64,000 nucleotides of DNA from HRBIN30 sp964534275 (GTDB lineage: Bacteria; Desulfobacterota; Binatia; HRBIN30). The position numbers and the translations under genes are program-made. Of this stretch, positions 43,414 through 51,883 are shown one piece after another; position 1 is the first letter of the stretch; each line of letters begins with the position of its first letter. The notes beneath the pieces are model-generated. The model saw only the letters and a program-made list of their open reading frames with translations. It made no database searches and was not told the DNA's origin. The stretch is taken from NCBI GenBank assembly GCA_964534275.1, contig CAZHQG010000001.1, forward strand, positions 1 through 64,000. Direction: 5' to 3'.

Positions 43414-44385
43414 ATGGCGGATGTGCAGTTTACCGATGTCGCCCGCGCCGCCGAGCGGATCGCGCCGTTCGTGCACCGGACGCCATTGGAGCGAAGCGCC
43501 AGCATCGACCGAGAACTCGGGGTGCACGTGTGGTTCAAGTGCGAGCAGTTCCAGAAAACTGGCTCGTTCAAGTTTCGCGGCGCGTGCAATGCAGTGTTGG
43601 CGCTGCCAGAAGCCGCAGTACGCGGGGGGGTGGTCACCCACAGCTCCGGAAATCATGCACAAGCACTTGCGCGTGCGGCGCAGTTACGCGGTCTCCGAGC
43701 CTACGTGGTCATGCCGACCGATAGCGTGCCCGCGAAGAAGGAAGCCACACTTGCCTACGGAGCGCACGTGGTCCCTTGCGCGCCTAGCCTAGCCGACCGC
43801 GAGCGCGTGGCTGCCGAGGTGCAAAAAGAAACTGGCGCGTACTTCGTGCATCCTTACGACGAGCCGCTCGTGATCGCGGGACAAGGTACCGCTGGCCTGG
43901 AGTTGCTCGAGCAAGTGTCGGAACTCGATGCCGTGATCGCGCCCGTGGGTGGCGGAGGGCTGCTGAGCGGGCTCTGTTTGGCCATTCACCAGCGGCAGCC
44001 AAAGGTGCGACTGTTCGCCGCGGAGCCTGCGGGCGCCGATGATGCGGCCCGTTCGCTGCGATCGGGCGAGCGACAACAAGTGACGACGCCGGTCACGATT
44101 GCCGATGGGCTACGTGCGCAACTGAGCGAGCGCACGTTTGCCATTCTGCGCCAACATGTCGAGGACGTCATCGTGGTGGAGGAGTCCGAGATCGTCGGCG
44201 CGATGCGCCTCTTGTGGGAGCGCACCAAATGGGTTGTGGAACCGAGCGCAGCGGTAGCCCTGGCTGCCCTTCGGCAAGAGGGCGTTCGCCGGGTATGGGC
44301 GGGCCGTACCGTGGCCGTCGTTTTGACTGGCGGAAACGCCGACTTGGATGCTCTTCCGTGGCTGGTCAGAAGGGACCCCGTGTGA
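43414..44385 (+). CDS. PLP-dependent threonine/serine dehydratase (or serine racemase-like)
   Basis: A 323-residue fold-type II PLP enzyme that deaminates threonine or serine. The Schiff-base Lys is K53 in FQKTGSFKFRGACNAV; the Ser/Asn phosphate contact is in THSSGNHAQALA, and the glycine loop for the cofactor phosphate is in APVGGGGLLSG. It lacks the C-terminal ACT-like regulatory domain of biosynthetic IlvA, so it is the shorter catabolic/serine racemase group. It follows the SDR gene by 16 bases and precedes carbonic anhydrase by 23. Confidence 0.92.
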   Translation: MADVQFTDVARAAERIAPFVHRTPLERSASIDRELGVHVWFKCEQFQKTGSFKFRGACNAVLALPEAAVRGGVVTHSSGNHAQALARAAQLRGLRAYVVMPTDSVPAKKEATLAYGAHVVPCAPSLADRERVAAEVQKETGAYFVHPYDEPLVIAGQGTAGLELLEQVSELDAVIAPVGGGGLLSGLCLAIHQRQPKVRLFAAEPAGADDAARSLRSGERQQVTTPVTIADGLRAQLSERTFAILRQHVEDVIVVEESEIVGAMRLLWERTKWVVEPSAAVALAALRQEGVRRVWAGRTVAVVLTGGNADLDALPWLVRRDPV

Positions 44386-44408
44386 AGTTGGACCAATGGA
44401 GGTGAAGG

Positions 44409-45044
44409 ATGAAGGCACGAGCATTGGAGCCGTTGTTCGAAAACAACCGGAACTGGGCAGCAAGCATGACGTCGCGCGACCCCGAGTTCTTTTTGCGTCT
44501 CTCGCGCCAGCAAACCCCTCAGTACTTGTGGATTGGTTGTGCTGACAGTCGTGTGCCGGCAAACGAAATCGTGGGCTTGCTTCCGGGAGAAATTTTCGTC
44601 CACCGCAACGTGGCCAACATCGTGTTGCATGGCGACCTGAATTGTCTCTCGGTGCTGCAGTACGCAGTGGAGGTGCTGCGGGTGCGCCACATCATCGTGT
44701 GTGGCCATTACGGATGCGGCGGTGTGGCCCACGCCATGGGGCATGGCGAGCTTGGACTCATCGATAATTGGCTGCGCTGCATCAAAGACCTGTACCTCGA
44801 GCACGCCGCCGAACTCGATGCTCTCGACGAAGCCACTCGCTTGCGTCGCTTGTGCGAACTGAACGTACGACAGCAGGTTGCCAACACCTGCCACACGACC
44901 ATCGTGCAAAAGGCCTGGGCCAGCGGGCAGGAGCTGACCGTACACGGGCTCATTTACGACATTCGCGATGGCTTGCTGCACGACTTGGAAGTCAGCACCG
45001 ACAGCCCCGAACAAGTTCCCGCCATCTACCGGCTACACCGTTAG
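44409..45044 (+). CDS. Beta-class carbonic anhydrase
   Basis: Reversibly hydrates CO2. The 211-residue product shows the zinc ligands C44 and D46 (or R48 partner) in WIGCADSRVPANEIVG, and H100 and C103 in IIVCGHYGCGGVAHA. The length and order are those of the plant-type beta class (Can/CynT-like). A strong ribosome binding site GGAGGTGAAGG lies directly before the ATG. It ends a rightward group of four genes; downstream is a repeat-rich non-coding region. Confidence 0.96.
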   Translation: MKARALEPLFENNRNWAASMTSRDPEFFLRLSRQQTPQYLWIGCADSRVPANEIVGLLPGEIFVHRNVANIVLHGDLNCLSVLQYAVEVLRVRHIIVCGHYGCGGVAHAMGHGELGLIDNWLRCIKDLYLEHAAELDALDEATRLRRLCELNVRQQVANTCHTTIVQKAWASGQELTVHGLIYDIRDGLLHDLEVSTDSPEQVPAIYRLHR

Positions 45045-45057
45045 CCCAATGTTCGTA

Positions 45058-45154
45058 GCCGTGCCCCTGAAAATCATCGCATGCACGTGGCCGCCCACGA
45101 CCACGTTCCACGGACATCGCGGCGCATTGTAGGGGCGGTTCGCGAACCGCCCCT
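45058..45154. repeat. 97-bp direct repeat, copy 1, ending in a long palindrome
   Basis: Identical over 97 bases to 45436-45532. Its right end is a perfect palindrome that in this copy extends to 32 bases (45127-45158), built from GTAGGGGCGGTTCG and its complement. Palindromes starting GTAGGGGCG are a common REP-like element in several uncultured lineages; this is my recollection, not tested. No transposase is nearby. Confidence 0.85.
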
Positions 45155-45224
45155 ACAACGGATACGCCGGGTGCCTGCGATGGATCCTGCTGCAACGCAC
45201 GCGACTGTAGGCACGGCATGTAGG

Positions 45225-45243
45225 GGCGACGCGGTGCGTCGCC
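45225..45243. repeat. REP-like hairpin GGCGACGC/GCGTCGCC
   Basis: An 8-bp stem with a 3-base loop, preceded by TGTAGGG, so the start resembles the palindrome in the 97-bp repeat while the arm sequence differs. Confidence 0.6.
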
Positions 45244-45310
45244 TTGGCAGGATCGTGCACCACGGTCCTAGATAACCCAACGCCACTGTCCCGCGTGCGC
45301 CGCACCCAAC

Positions 45311-45331
45311 GGGCGACCCACCGGGTCGCCC
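45311..45331. repeat. Hairpin GGGCGACCC/GGGTCGCCC
   Basis: A perfect 9-bp stem with a 3-base loop, again built on GGGGCG-type ends. It is one of several different hairpins in this stretch. Confidence 0.6.
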
Positions 45332-45398
45332 CACATTGCGTATCGGTACGGTCCGTGTCGTTCCGGCAGGGTGTCGCCGGCGTGCAGCTTCCTGTGCA

Positions 45399-45418
45399 CC
45401 ACGCGCGTTTGCGCGTGG
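45399..45418. repeat. Hairpin CCACGCGC/GCGCGTGG
   Basis: A perfect 8-bp stem with a GTTT loop, lying immediately before the next hairpin at 45426. Confidence 0.55.
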
Positions 45419-45425
45419 CGTAGGA

Positions 45426-45442
45426 GCACGGCGGTGCCGTGC
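45426..45442. repeat. Hairpin GCACGGC/GCCGTGC, second copy at 60467-60483
   Basis: A 7-bp stem with loop GGT. The identical 17 bases occur at 60467-60483. Its right arm overlaps the start of repeat copy 2, and the first repeat copy begins with only the right half (GCCGTGC). Confidence 0.65.
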
Positions 45443-45532
45443 CCCTGAAAATCATCGCATGCACGTGGCCGCCCACGACCACGTTCCACGGACATCGCGG
45501 CGCATTGTAGGGGCGGTTCGCGAACCGCCCCT
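45436..45532. repeat. 97-bp direct repeat, copy 2
   Basis: Identical to 45058-45154, starting 378 bases downstream. The internal palindrome here is 26 bases or less because the flanking bases (CTGG rather than CTAC) stop the symmetry. It lies 141 bases before the HMG-CoA-synthase-like gene start. Confidence 0.85.
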
Positions 45533-45673
45533 GGTCTTTCGGCGCAATGAAGATCGGGCATCACTGGTGCGGGTTTCCGATCGAAGGGTGCGAAATCTCG
45601 GCGAGGCCTGGTTGTTCGAGCCACTGCCTTGGGTACAATGCGGGGCGTTCATTTCGACAACAGGAGGGTACGT

Positions 45674-47059
45674 TTGTCCGGCATCGTTCGTTACGGCAGT
45701 TACGTTCCATATTTTCGTCTTCAGCGCCAAGCCATTGGTGCGGGTCGGGGAGAGCGGGCGGTCGCCAGCTACGACGAAGATGCTGCCTCGCTGGCAGTGG
45801 AGGCAGCGCGCGACGCGCTGCGCGGCGGTACGCGGGTGGATACGCTGATCTTCGCGACCACGAATCCGCCTTACGCAGAAAAGCTCAACGCGGCCACGGT
45901 GCAGGCTGCCCTCGACCTTCCGGAAACGATTGCGGCCTTCGAGCTTGGTGCTTCCACGCGGATGGGGGCGGCGGCTTTGGGGCTCGGCCTCGACCTCGCG
46001 CACGCAGGGCGCCAGGTGTTGGTTTGCGCCGGCGATCTCTCGATTGGTGCACCGGGTAGTGTGCGCGAAGCCCAAGGAGGCGATGCCGGCGTGGCCTTCG
46101 TGCTCGGGAACGAGCGCGAGTCGATTGCCCGTTTGCTCGGGAAGGCTTCCTGCACTGTGGAGATCCTCGACGTTTGGCGTGTGCCGGAAGAGCGCTTCCC
46201 GCGTTACTGGGAGGAACGGTTTGCCGCCGAAACATTGGGCCCGGCTGTGGTCGACACCGCAAAGAAAGCGCTGGCAGAAGCAGGGGTCGATCCGGGGGCC
46301 ATCGATCACGTGGTGCTGGATGGCGTGAACCCACGCACGTTGGCCCAGCTTCCGCGAGCTCTCGGGATCGATCCGGCAAAGGCAGCCGACCCGCTAGCGG
46401 CAAGCATTGGCCGTGCGGGCACTGCACACGCCGGACTGGCCCTCGCGCACGTGCTCGACCGTGCACAGCCCGGAGAGCGTGTGCTCGTGGTGAGCGAGGC
46501 GGATGGCGTCGATGCCTTGGTGTTCGAAACGACGGAGCGCATCCGTTCCGCCCCGAAGCCGCGCAGCGTGCAGCGCTGGATCGAGTCGAAGCGCAACGAT
46601 TTAGCGTATCCCACTTACCTGAAGTGGCGCGGCATCTTGCCGTTCGAGCCACCGAGGCGCCCCGACCCGGAGCGCCCCGCGGCGCCAGTGATGCGGCGCC
46701 ACGAGCGGTGGAAAATGGCGTTCGTTGGCTCGCGGTGCACGCGCTGCCACACCGGACACTTGCCCCCGCAGCGGGTATGCGTGCACTGCGGCGCCGTGGA
46801 CGAGATGCGCGAGGAGCGGTTTGCCGACACGTCCTGCCGCGTGACCACGTACACGCTCGACTACCTCGCGTACTCGTTACAGCCGCCCGTTGTCGTGGCT
46901 GTGGCCGATTACGAAGGCGGTGGCCGGTTTAGTTGCGAACTTACGGATGTCGACCCGAAGCAAGTGAAAATTGGCGACCAATTGGAGATGACCTTCCGAC
47001 GCCTCTACACTGCGCAGGGCGTGCACAACTACTTTTGGAAGGCGCGCCCGATGCGTTAA
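45674..47059 (+). CDS. HMG-CoA synthase-like thiolase-fold protein fused to a DUF35 OB-fold domain
   Basis: A 461-residue protein. Residues ~1-320 have the thiolase/HMG-CoA synthase fold (IVRYGSYVPYFRL, EDAASLAVEAARDAL, DTLIFATTNPPY, GDAGVAFVLG). At the usual Cys nucleophile position the text is FELGASTRMG, with Ser94 in place of Cys. Residues ~330-461 are a DUF35 module: zinc ribbon CTRCHTGHLPPQRVCVHCG, then an OB-fold (CRVTTYTLDYLAYSLQPPVVVAVADYEGGGRF, split). DUF35 proteins work with thiolase-like partners, as in steroid side-chain aldolases. The TTG at 45674 is chosen because AGGAGGG lies 5 bases upstream; upstream codons lack a site. It is followed 30 bases later by a thiolase. Confidence 0.82.
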   Translation: MSGIVRYGSYVPYFRLQRQAIGAGRGERAVASYDEDAASLAVEAARDALRGGTRVDTLIFATTNPPYAEKLNAATVQAALDLPETIAAFELGASTRMGAAALGLGLDLAHAGRQVLVCAGDLSIGAPGSVREAQGGDAGVAFVLGNERESIARLLGKASCTVEILDVWRVPEERFPRYWEERFAAETLGPAVVDTAKKALAEAGVDPGAIDHVVLDGVNPRTLAQLPRALGIDPAKAADPLAASIGRAGTAHAGLALAHVLDRAQPGERVLVVSEADGVDALVFETTERIRSAPKPRSVQRWIESKRNDLAYPTYLKWRGILPFEPPRRPDPERPAAPVMRRHERWKMAFVGSRCTRCHTGHLPPQRVCVHCGAVDEMREERFADTSCRVTTYTLDYLAYSLQPPVVVAVADYEGGGRFSCELTDVDPKQVKIGDQLEMTFRRLYTAQGVHNYFWKARPMR

Positions 47060-47089
47060 GTGTGTGGCGTCGAGCGAGGAGGACAGAAC

Positions 47090-48265
47090 ATGGCAAGCAA
47101 AGGAATCAAGGACCGTGTGGCAATCGTCGGAATGGGTTGTACCCCGTTCGGAGAGCACTGGGACAAAGGTCCCGAGGACTTGCTCATCGAGGCTGCGCGC
47201 GAAGCGTACGCTTCGGCAAACATCGAGCCGGACCAAGTGGATGCTTACTGGCTCGGCACCATGGCCAGTGGTTTTTCCGGCCTGATGCTGTCCGAGGCAC
47301 TGAAGATTCCATACAAACCGGTGACCCGCTTGGAAAACATGTGCGCGACCGGCAGCGAAGCACTGCGAAATGCTGCCTACGCAGTGGCCAGCGGTGCCTA
47401 CGACTTGGTAATGGCAATTGGCGTGGAAAAGCTCAAAGACTCAGGCTTTTCCGGTCTTGCCATGGCGAACCCGCCGCACGATGGCACCATTTCTAGCATG
47501 ACTGCTCCAGCAACGTTTTCTTTGCTCGCGCCAGCATATTGTAAGAAGTACGACGTACCGGAAGACACCCTCAAGCAAGTGTTGGCCCGGATTGCGTGGA
47601 AGAACCACAAGAACGGAGCCCGCAACCCGAAAGCGCAGTTTCGCAAAGAAGTGTCGATGGAAACGATTTGCAAGGCACCGCCGGTGGCAGGCATGCTTGG
47701 AATTTTCGATTGCTCCGGGGTGAGTGACGGGGCTGCGGCTGCGATTTTGTGCCGGGCAGAAGATGCGCACAAGTACACGGACAAGCCGATTTTTATCAAA
47801 GCGCTGGCGTTCGCGGCGGGTCCGGCCGAGGGTTATTTCAGCCAAAACTACGACTTCACCACGTTCCCCGAGGTCGTCCGGAGCGCGGAAGACGCCTACC
47901 GGCAGGCAGGCGTGACGAACCCACGCGAGGAAATCAGCATGGCGGAGGTACACGACTGTTTCACGCCCACCGAGCTTGTGCTGATGGAAGACATGGGGTT
48001 TTCTCCGCGCGGGCAAGCGTGGCGCGACGTGCTCGACGGGCGCTTCGACGGCGACGGTCCGCAGCCGGTGAACCCCGACGGTGGCCTCAAGAGCTTTGGC
48101 CATCCGATCGGAGCGAGTGGATTGCGGATGATGTACGAGATGTGGCTGCAACTGCGCGGCGAAGCGGGTCCGCGCCAAATCCCCAACCCGAAGCTAGGGC
48201 TCACCCACAACTTGGGGGGCGCGCCTGGCCGGTGCGTCAGCTTCGTGTCGATCGTGGGGTTGTAA
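47090..48265 (+). CDS. SCP-x-type thiolase / acyl-CoA acetyltransferase
   Basis: A 391-residue thiolase-family enzyme. The nucleophile Cys is in TRLENMCATGSEALRNAAYAVASG (split), HDCFTPTELVL occupies the second active-site region, and GHPIGASGLRMM and GGAPGRCVSFVSIVGL finish it. This layout (SCP-x/SCP2 thiolase) is used in cleaving branched or steroid side chains and, with a DUF35 partner, in retro-aldol release. GAGGAGG precedes the ATG. Its neighbour with DUF35 makes a thiolase-DUF35 complex likely. Both active Cys and His are present, so thiolase chemistry remains possible. Confidence 0.88.
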   Translation: MASKGIKDRVAIVGMGCTPFGEHWDKGPEDLLIEAAREAYASANIEPDQVDAYWLGTMASGFSGLMLSEALKIPYKPVTRLENMCATGSEALRNAAYAVASGAYDLVMAIGVEKLKDSGFSGLAMANPPHDGTISSMTAPATFSLLAPAYCKKYDVPEDTLKQVLARIAWKNHKNGARNPKAQFRKEVSMETICKAPPVAGMLGIFDCSGVSDGAAAAILCRAEDAHKYTDKPIFIKALAFAAGPAEGYFSQNYDFTTFPEVVRSAEDAYRQAGVTNPREEISMAEVHDCFTPTELVLMEDMGFSPRGQAWRDVLDGRFDGDGPQPVNPDGGLKSFGHPIGASGLRMMYEMWLQLRGEAGPRQIPNPKLGLTHNLGGAPGRCVSFVSIVGL

Positions 48266-48266
48266 G

Positions 48267-48767
48267 CTACGGCGCGTCGGGGGCCGACCGCTCGGCCGCA
48301 CCTTGAGCGCGTCGTTGGCGCAAGCGTTCCGCTACGGCGGGCACGGCCTTGAGCAACATGTCGAAGTAAGCCAGGTCGGGTCCGACCGCCGCACACAAGG
48401 CTTGCTCGTATTCCGCCAAAGCCGGCTCGAGCTCGGCTTCTTTCTCGGGCAGGATTTGCTCGTCTTCCGAGAGACACGCGTTGACTTTTTCGGCCAGTGC
48501 TTCCAGTCGCTCCTCTCCTTCTTCCCCGATCTTTTCGTGCAAGACCGTGTTCCACAGGGTAAAGAAGCCAATGGTGGCCGGAGTTTGGCGGCGGAGCCCA
48601 CCACTAAGCAGGTACAGTTGCTCGGCCAACTGCTCCACGTTTGGGGCTCCGCGGCGCGTGACCAGCGCGCGCATGTGCACGAGCTTGTCGCGCAACCGCT
48701 GCACGCCAAGCTCCCGCGCAAGCAGACCCACCGCTTCGCGAAACTCTTCCGCAGTCAACTGTGCCAT
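48267..48767 (-). CDS. Helical protein of unknown function, 166 residues
   Basis: A soluble, highly charged alpha-helical protein with no recognised family, signal peptide or metal motif. Residues ~2-60 (LTAEEFREAVGLLARELGVQRLRDK and RRGAPNVEQLAEQLYLLSGGLRRQ) and ~85-150 (EEGEERLEALAEKVNACLSEDEQILPEKEAELEPALAEYEQ, split) look like helical bundles. GAGAGGAA lies before the ATG. It abuts the convergent thiolase gene by one base and lies 86 bases downstream of thiI, so it may be co-transcribed with thiI. Confidence 0.7.
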   Translation of the reverse strand: MAQLTAEEFREAVGLLARELGVQRLRDKLVHMRALVTRRGAPNVEQLAEQLYLLSGGLRRQTPATIGFFTLWNTVLHEKIGEEGEERLEALAEKVNACLSEDEQILPEKEAELEPALAEYEQALCAAVGPDLAYFDMLLKAVPAVAERLRQRRAQGAAERSAPDAP

Positions 48768-48853
48768 GGCAGTTCCTCTCTTTTGTCTGCTTGGGTCGTC
48801 GATCGAAGGCCCCTTCAATCGCCAGCGCACGCGGCTCTGTCAACGGCTTGGGC

Positions 48854-50014
48854 TCACGGAAACCGGAACTCCGTGGTTTCTGTGTTCTCGAGAGCGAGCG
48901 AGACCAACGTAGGAATGTCCAAGGTTGCTTCCGCTCGATGCGCTTCGTCCACGGACATGTGGGTAGCTGGCTGCGGCGGAACGAAGAGCTGGCAGCAGTC
49001 CTGGTCTGGCTGAATAGAAATCTCGTACGTGCCAATCCGTTCCGCCTGAGCGCGAATCTCGTTCTTGTCCATGGCCACCAGAGGTCGGAGCACGAGCATT
49101 CGTGCGGCTTCTTCGATGGTGGCAAGGTTTGCGAGCGTTTGCGAGGCGACTTGCCCGAGGCTCTCGCCGGTCACGAGCGCCTCCGCGTGTACGCGCGCAG
49201 CGAGCGCCTCGGCAATGCGAAGCATCATGCGCCGGTAGAGGACCACTCGGTAGCGGCGAGCGACCGTCGCCACGATTTGTCGTTGGACTTCCCCGAAGGC
49301 CACAGCGTGCAGCCGCGATTGCAACTGGTAGCGAGCGAGGAGCCGAGCGAGCGCTTGGGCTTTTTCGTAACTGCGGCGGTCTTGGTACGGTGCGCCGTGA
49401 AAGTGCACGAACTCCACCCGGCACCCGCGGCCCATCATGCGCCAGGCAGCAACTGGCGAGTCGATGCCCCCACTCAAGAGCGCAAGGACCGTGCCGCTAG
49501 TGCCCACCGGCAGGCCGCCCAGCCCCGCGTGCCGTTCTGCGGACACGAACGCTTCCCGGGCCAACACCTCGATGAACACCTCGGCGTCGGGATGTTCCAG
49601 GTCCACGCGCCAACCCAACCGCTCTTGCACGAGCTTGCCGACTTGCCGGGCGATTTCGGGCGATGGCAAGGGGTAGCTCTTGTCCGCCCGCTTGACACGC
49701 AAGGCGAAGCTGCCCGCCGGCTTTTCCGCCAGCTCCGCAACCGCTGCTTCTGCGAGTTCCGCGATCGTGCGCCCGCTTTTACGGCCGCGCACGAAGTTGG
49801 CAATCCCGAACACCCAGCCTAGACGCTCGCGGATCACCGCCCAGTCGGCATTTTCGGGAAGGTGAATGACCACGCGCCCTTCGGCAGAGCGCACGCAGCT
49901 TACGCCGATGTCGCGGAGGATGCCTTCGATATTGCGCACGAGCTGGCGCACGAACATGGGCCGATTGCGCTGCTTCAAGGCAATCTCGTGGTAGTGGGCG
50001 ATCACGCGTTGCAT
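48854..50014 (-). CDS. thiI: tRNA 4-thiouridine synthase ThiI (no rhodanese domain)
   Basis: ThiI adenylates U8 of tRNA for sulfur insertion to give 4-thiouridine. The 386-residue product has an N-terminal ferredoxin-like plus THUMP region (residues ~1-165, HYHEIALKQRNRPMF, then EGRVVIHLPENAD), and the PP-loop SGGIDSPVAAWRMMGRG (residues ~184-200). TGESLGQVASQTLANL follows. It ends DIPTLVSLALENTETTEFRFP without the C-terminal rhodanese domain carried by the enterobacterial enzyme, so sulfur must arrive by another donor. The ATG at 50014 is selected because it begins directly at the domain. Confidence 0.94.
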   Translation of the reverse strand: MQRVIAHYHEIALKQRNRPMFVRQLVRNIEGILRDIGVSCVRSAEGRVVIHLPENADWAVIRERLGWVFGIANFVRGRKSGRTIAELAEAAVAELAEKPAGSFALRVKRADKSYPLPSPEIARQVGKLVQERLGWRVDLEHPDAEVFIEVLAREAFVSAERHAGLGGLPVGTSGTVLALLSGGIDSPVAAWRMMGRGCRVEFVHFHGAPYQDRRSYEKAQALARLLARYQLQSRLHAVAFGEVQRQIVATVARRYRVVLYRRMMLRIAEALAARVHAEALVTGESLGQVASQTLANLATIEEAARMLVLRPLVAMDKNEIRAQAERIGTYEISIQPDQDCCQLFVPPQPATHMSVDEAHRAEATLDIPTLVSLALENTETTEFRFP

Positions 50015-50272
50015 CGGGGCGAAGTTTTCTAGGGGGTCCACTCGCGAAAAACCAGCTTTCGTCCCGCATCCTCTCGTAGACCCTGCGCCGGGATGCGCGG
50101 GCCGTGGACATGCACGACGGGCCACACGCGGGACGAACGACGAGTCCCGACCTCGATTCCCGTCGCGCCAAAGGGAAAGTCAGATTCCGTGTTTCGGGCG
50201 CAATCCAGAAGGGGCGCTGAGGGATCGTTGCGCGCGTCGCCGGACCTCGCTGCCGGGCTAGGGGAAGAGCGG

Positions 50273-51883
50273 TCAGAAGGCTTCGGCGAAGTCTTTCAGG
50301 TCTTGGCCGAACGTTTCGCGGAACGCGGTGGAAAAGTCTTGTTGGGCGGACGCACGCAAAAGCTCGAGGAGCTTCCTTGGGCCGTAGTGTTCGGCAAGGT
50401 GGAGTACGGCAAGGTAGCTCGAGGCATAGGCGGCTTCGGCTTCGGCAGGACCGAGCAGGGCAAAAGACGGGGGCAAGTCCGCCAAACGGATCGAGGGATC
50501 CGCGCTTCGGCGAGACAGAGCCCAGTCCGACCGCTCGCCAGGGTGGTCGTCTTCGCACCACATCGCCATGCCTTCTTGCAGCCAGGCGGGGGCACGGCGG
50601 CGACTCCATTCGCTCACCAATGCGTGAGCCAGCTCGTGCCGGGCTACACGTTGCAACTGCAGCCGGTTCCCTTCGTTCAGTCCGCCCACCGGCAACTGGA
50701 TCCGGCCGCTGAACACGCCGCCAGCCCAGTCGGGCGATTGGGTGACGGCGTGGAATTGCTCTTTCGGGTACAGCACCACGCTAATGGGTGGCGTGGGTCC
50801 CACCCCGAGGAGTTGGAGCAAGTGGTCGTACGCGGCTTCGAAGTTCGCGAGCACGAACTCGATCGTGCGCGACGGTTCCGATTCGGGATGGCGCACGTCG
50901 AACCGCGCGCTGCGGGTGAGTAGGTACTCCCACTCGGCGTCGAGTTCTCTCCCGAGACGTTCCATCTTCCGTTGCAGCTCGGGGCCGTCGATCCCGGCAG
51001 CGCGGGCGCGAGAAAAATAATCGAGCGCCTTTTCACGCTGGTCGCGTTGTTCCCAAAGTTCCCCGAGAGCAAGCAAAAGATCCGGCTGCTCCGGAAACTG
51101 CTCGAGGCCGGCTTCCCAGGCGGCTTGTGCTTTCCCCAGGTTTCCCTGTTGCTGGAAGGCGTAACCGAGCCACAGAAAAACCTGTGCATCCGGGCCGAGA
51201 CGGCGAGCTTCTTCGAGTCGATCCACGGCCGTTCCCACGTCGCCAGAGCGCAGGGCGTCGACTCCCCAACCAAGGAGGACTTGCTGCAAATTGCGTTGAA
51301 TGCCCGTAGCCGCAGGCGCGAGACGAAGGGCAGCTCGCAAATGCTCGGCCGCAGCCATCCATTCTTTGCGCTCCGCAGCGGCAACCCCTTCATTGTTGAG
51401 GCGGGCTGCCTCGTCGGAGTGGATGTCGTTCGGAATGGTTGTTGCCCAGACCGGCGGGTTGGAGGTCTTGTCCAGGGAGGTGCGGTGAGAGAGGGACCCG
51501 GACGCGTCGACCTTACCGGGAAGTTTCCACACTCCACGCGGCATCGCTCGTTCCCCAAGCCACCACGCGGCAACGCCAGCGAGCGAGCCAATCGCGAGCG
51601 CACGCAACGTAGCCCGTGCCAAAGAGCGAGGGGGCGTTTCCTTGCCAAGCGGTTCGGCTGGGCTGGGGGAAGCCGGGGCCACGATCCGCACGTGTGCGCC
51701 AAGACGACGCCAGCGCTGCTGTTCTTGTTCGGCCTCGTCACGGGAACGACACGATGCCACCACGAAGCACTTGGGTTCACGCTGCAGATTTTCGAGCAGG
51801 CCGAGTTGCTCGAGCACTCGCGCCCGAGCCACATCGTTGGCAAAGCCAACGATGTGGACTTCGTAACGTTCCTCTGGCGGCAC
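50273..51883 (-). CDS. Membrane-anchored TPR protein with C-terminal gluzincin peptidase-MA-like domain
   Basis: A protein of about 536 residues. After an N-terminal alpha/beta module (YEVHIVGFANDVARARVLEQLGLLEN, then RRLGAHVRIVAP) that resembles ribosomal L7/L12-type or SPOR-like folds, a membrane anchor lies near residues 85-105 (ALAIGSLAGVAAWWLGE). TPR units follow (residues ~150-300: GVAAAERKEWMAAAEHLRAAL, LWLGYAFQQQGNLGKAQAAWEAGLEQFPEQPDLLLALGELWEQ split). The C-terminal domain has HELAHALVSEW with a following WLQEGMAMW, the HExxH-type zinc site of peptidase MA. The start is uncertain: a GTG at 51883 is used, but the frame is open to 52213 and lacks a clear ribosome binding site. Confidence 0.72.
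   Translation of the reverse strand: MPPEERYEVHIVGFANDVARARVLEQLGLLENLQREPKCFVVASCRSRDEAEQEQQRWRRLGAHVRIVAPASPSPAEPLGKETPPRSLARATLRALAIGSLAGVAAWWLGERAMPRGVWKLPGKVDASGSLSHRTSLDKTSNPPVWATTIPNDIHSDEAARLNNEGVAAAERKEWMAAAEHLRAALRLAPAATGIQRNLQQVLLGWGVDALRSGDVGTAVDRLEEARRLGPDAQVFLWLGYAFQQQGNLGKAQAAWEAGLEQFPEQPDLLLALGELWEQRDQREKALDYFSRARAAGIDGPELQRKMERLGRELDAEWEYLLTRSARFDVRHPESEPSRTIEFVLANFEAAYDHLLQLLGVGPTPPISVVLYPKEQFHAVTQSPDWAGGVFSGRIQLPVGGLNEGNRLQLQRVARHELAHALVSEWSRRRAPAWLQEGMAMWCEDDHPGERSDWALSRRSADPSIRLADLPPSFALLGPAEAEAAYASSYLAVLHLAEHYGPRKLLELLRASAQQDFSTAFRETFGQDLKDFAEAF

Noticed and set aside
45058..45532. A CRISPR array from the two 97-bp repeats
   Set aside because: Only two copies, 97 bases long with a 281-base spacer between them; the sizes do not fit CRISPR and no cas gene is near.
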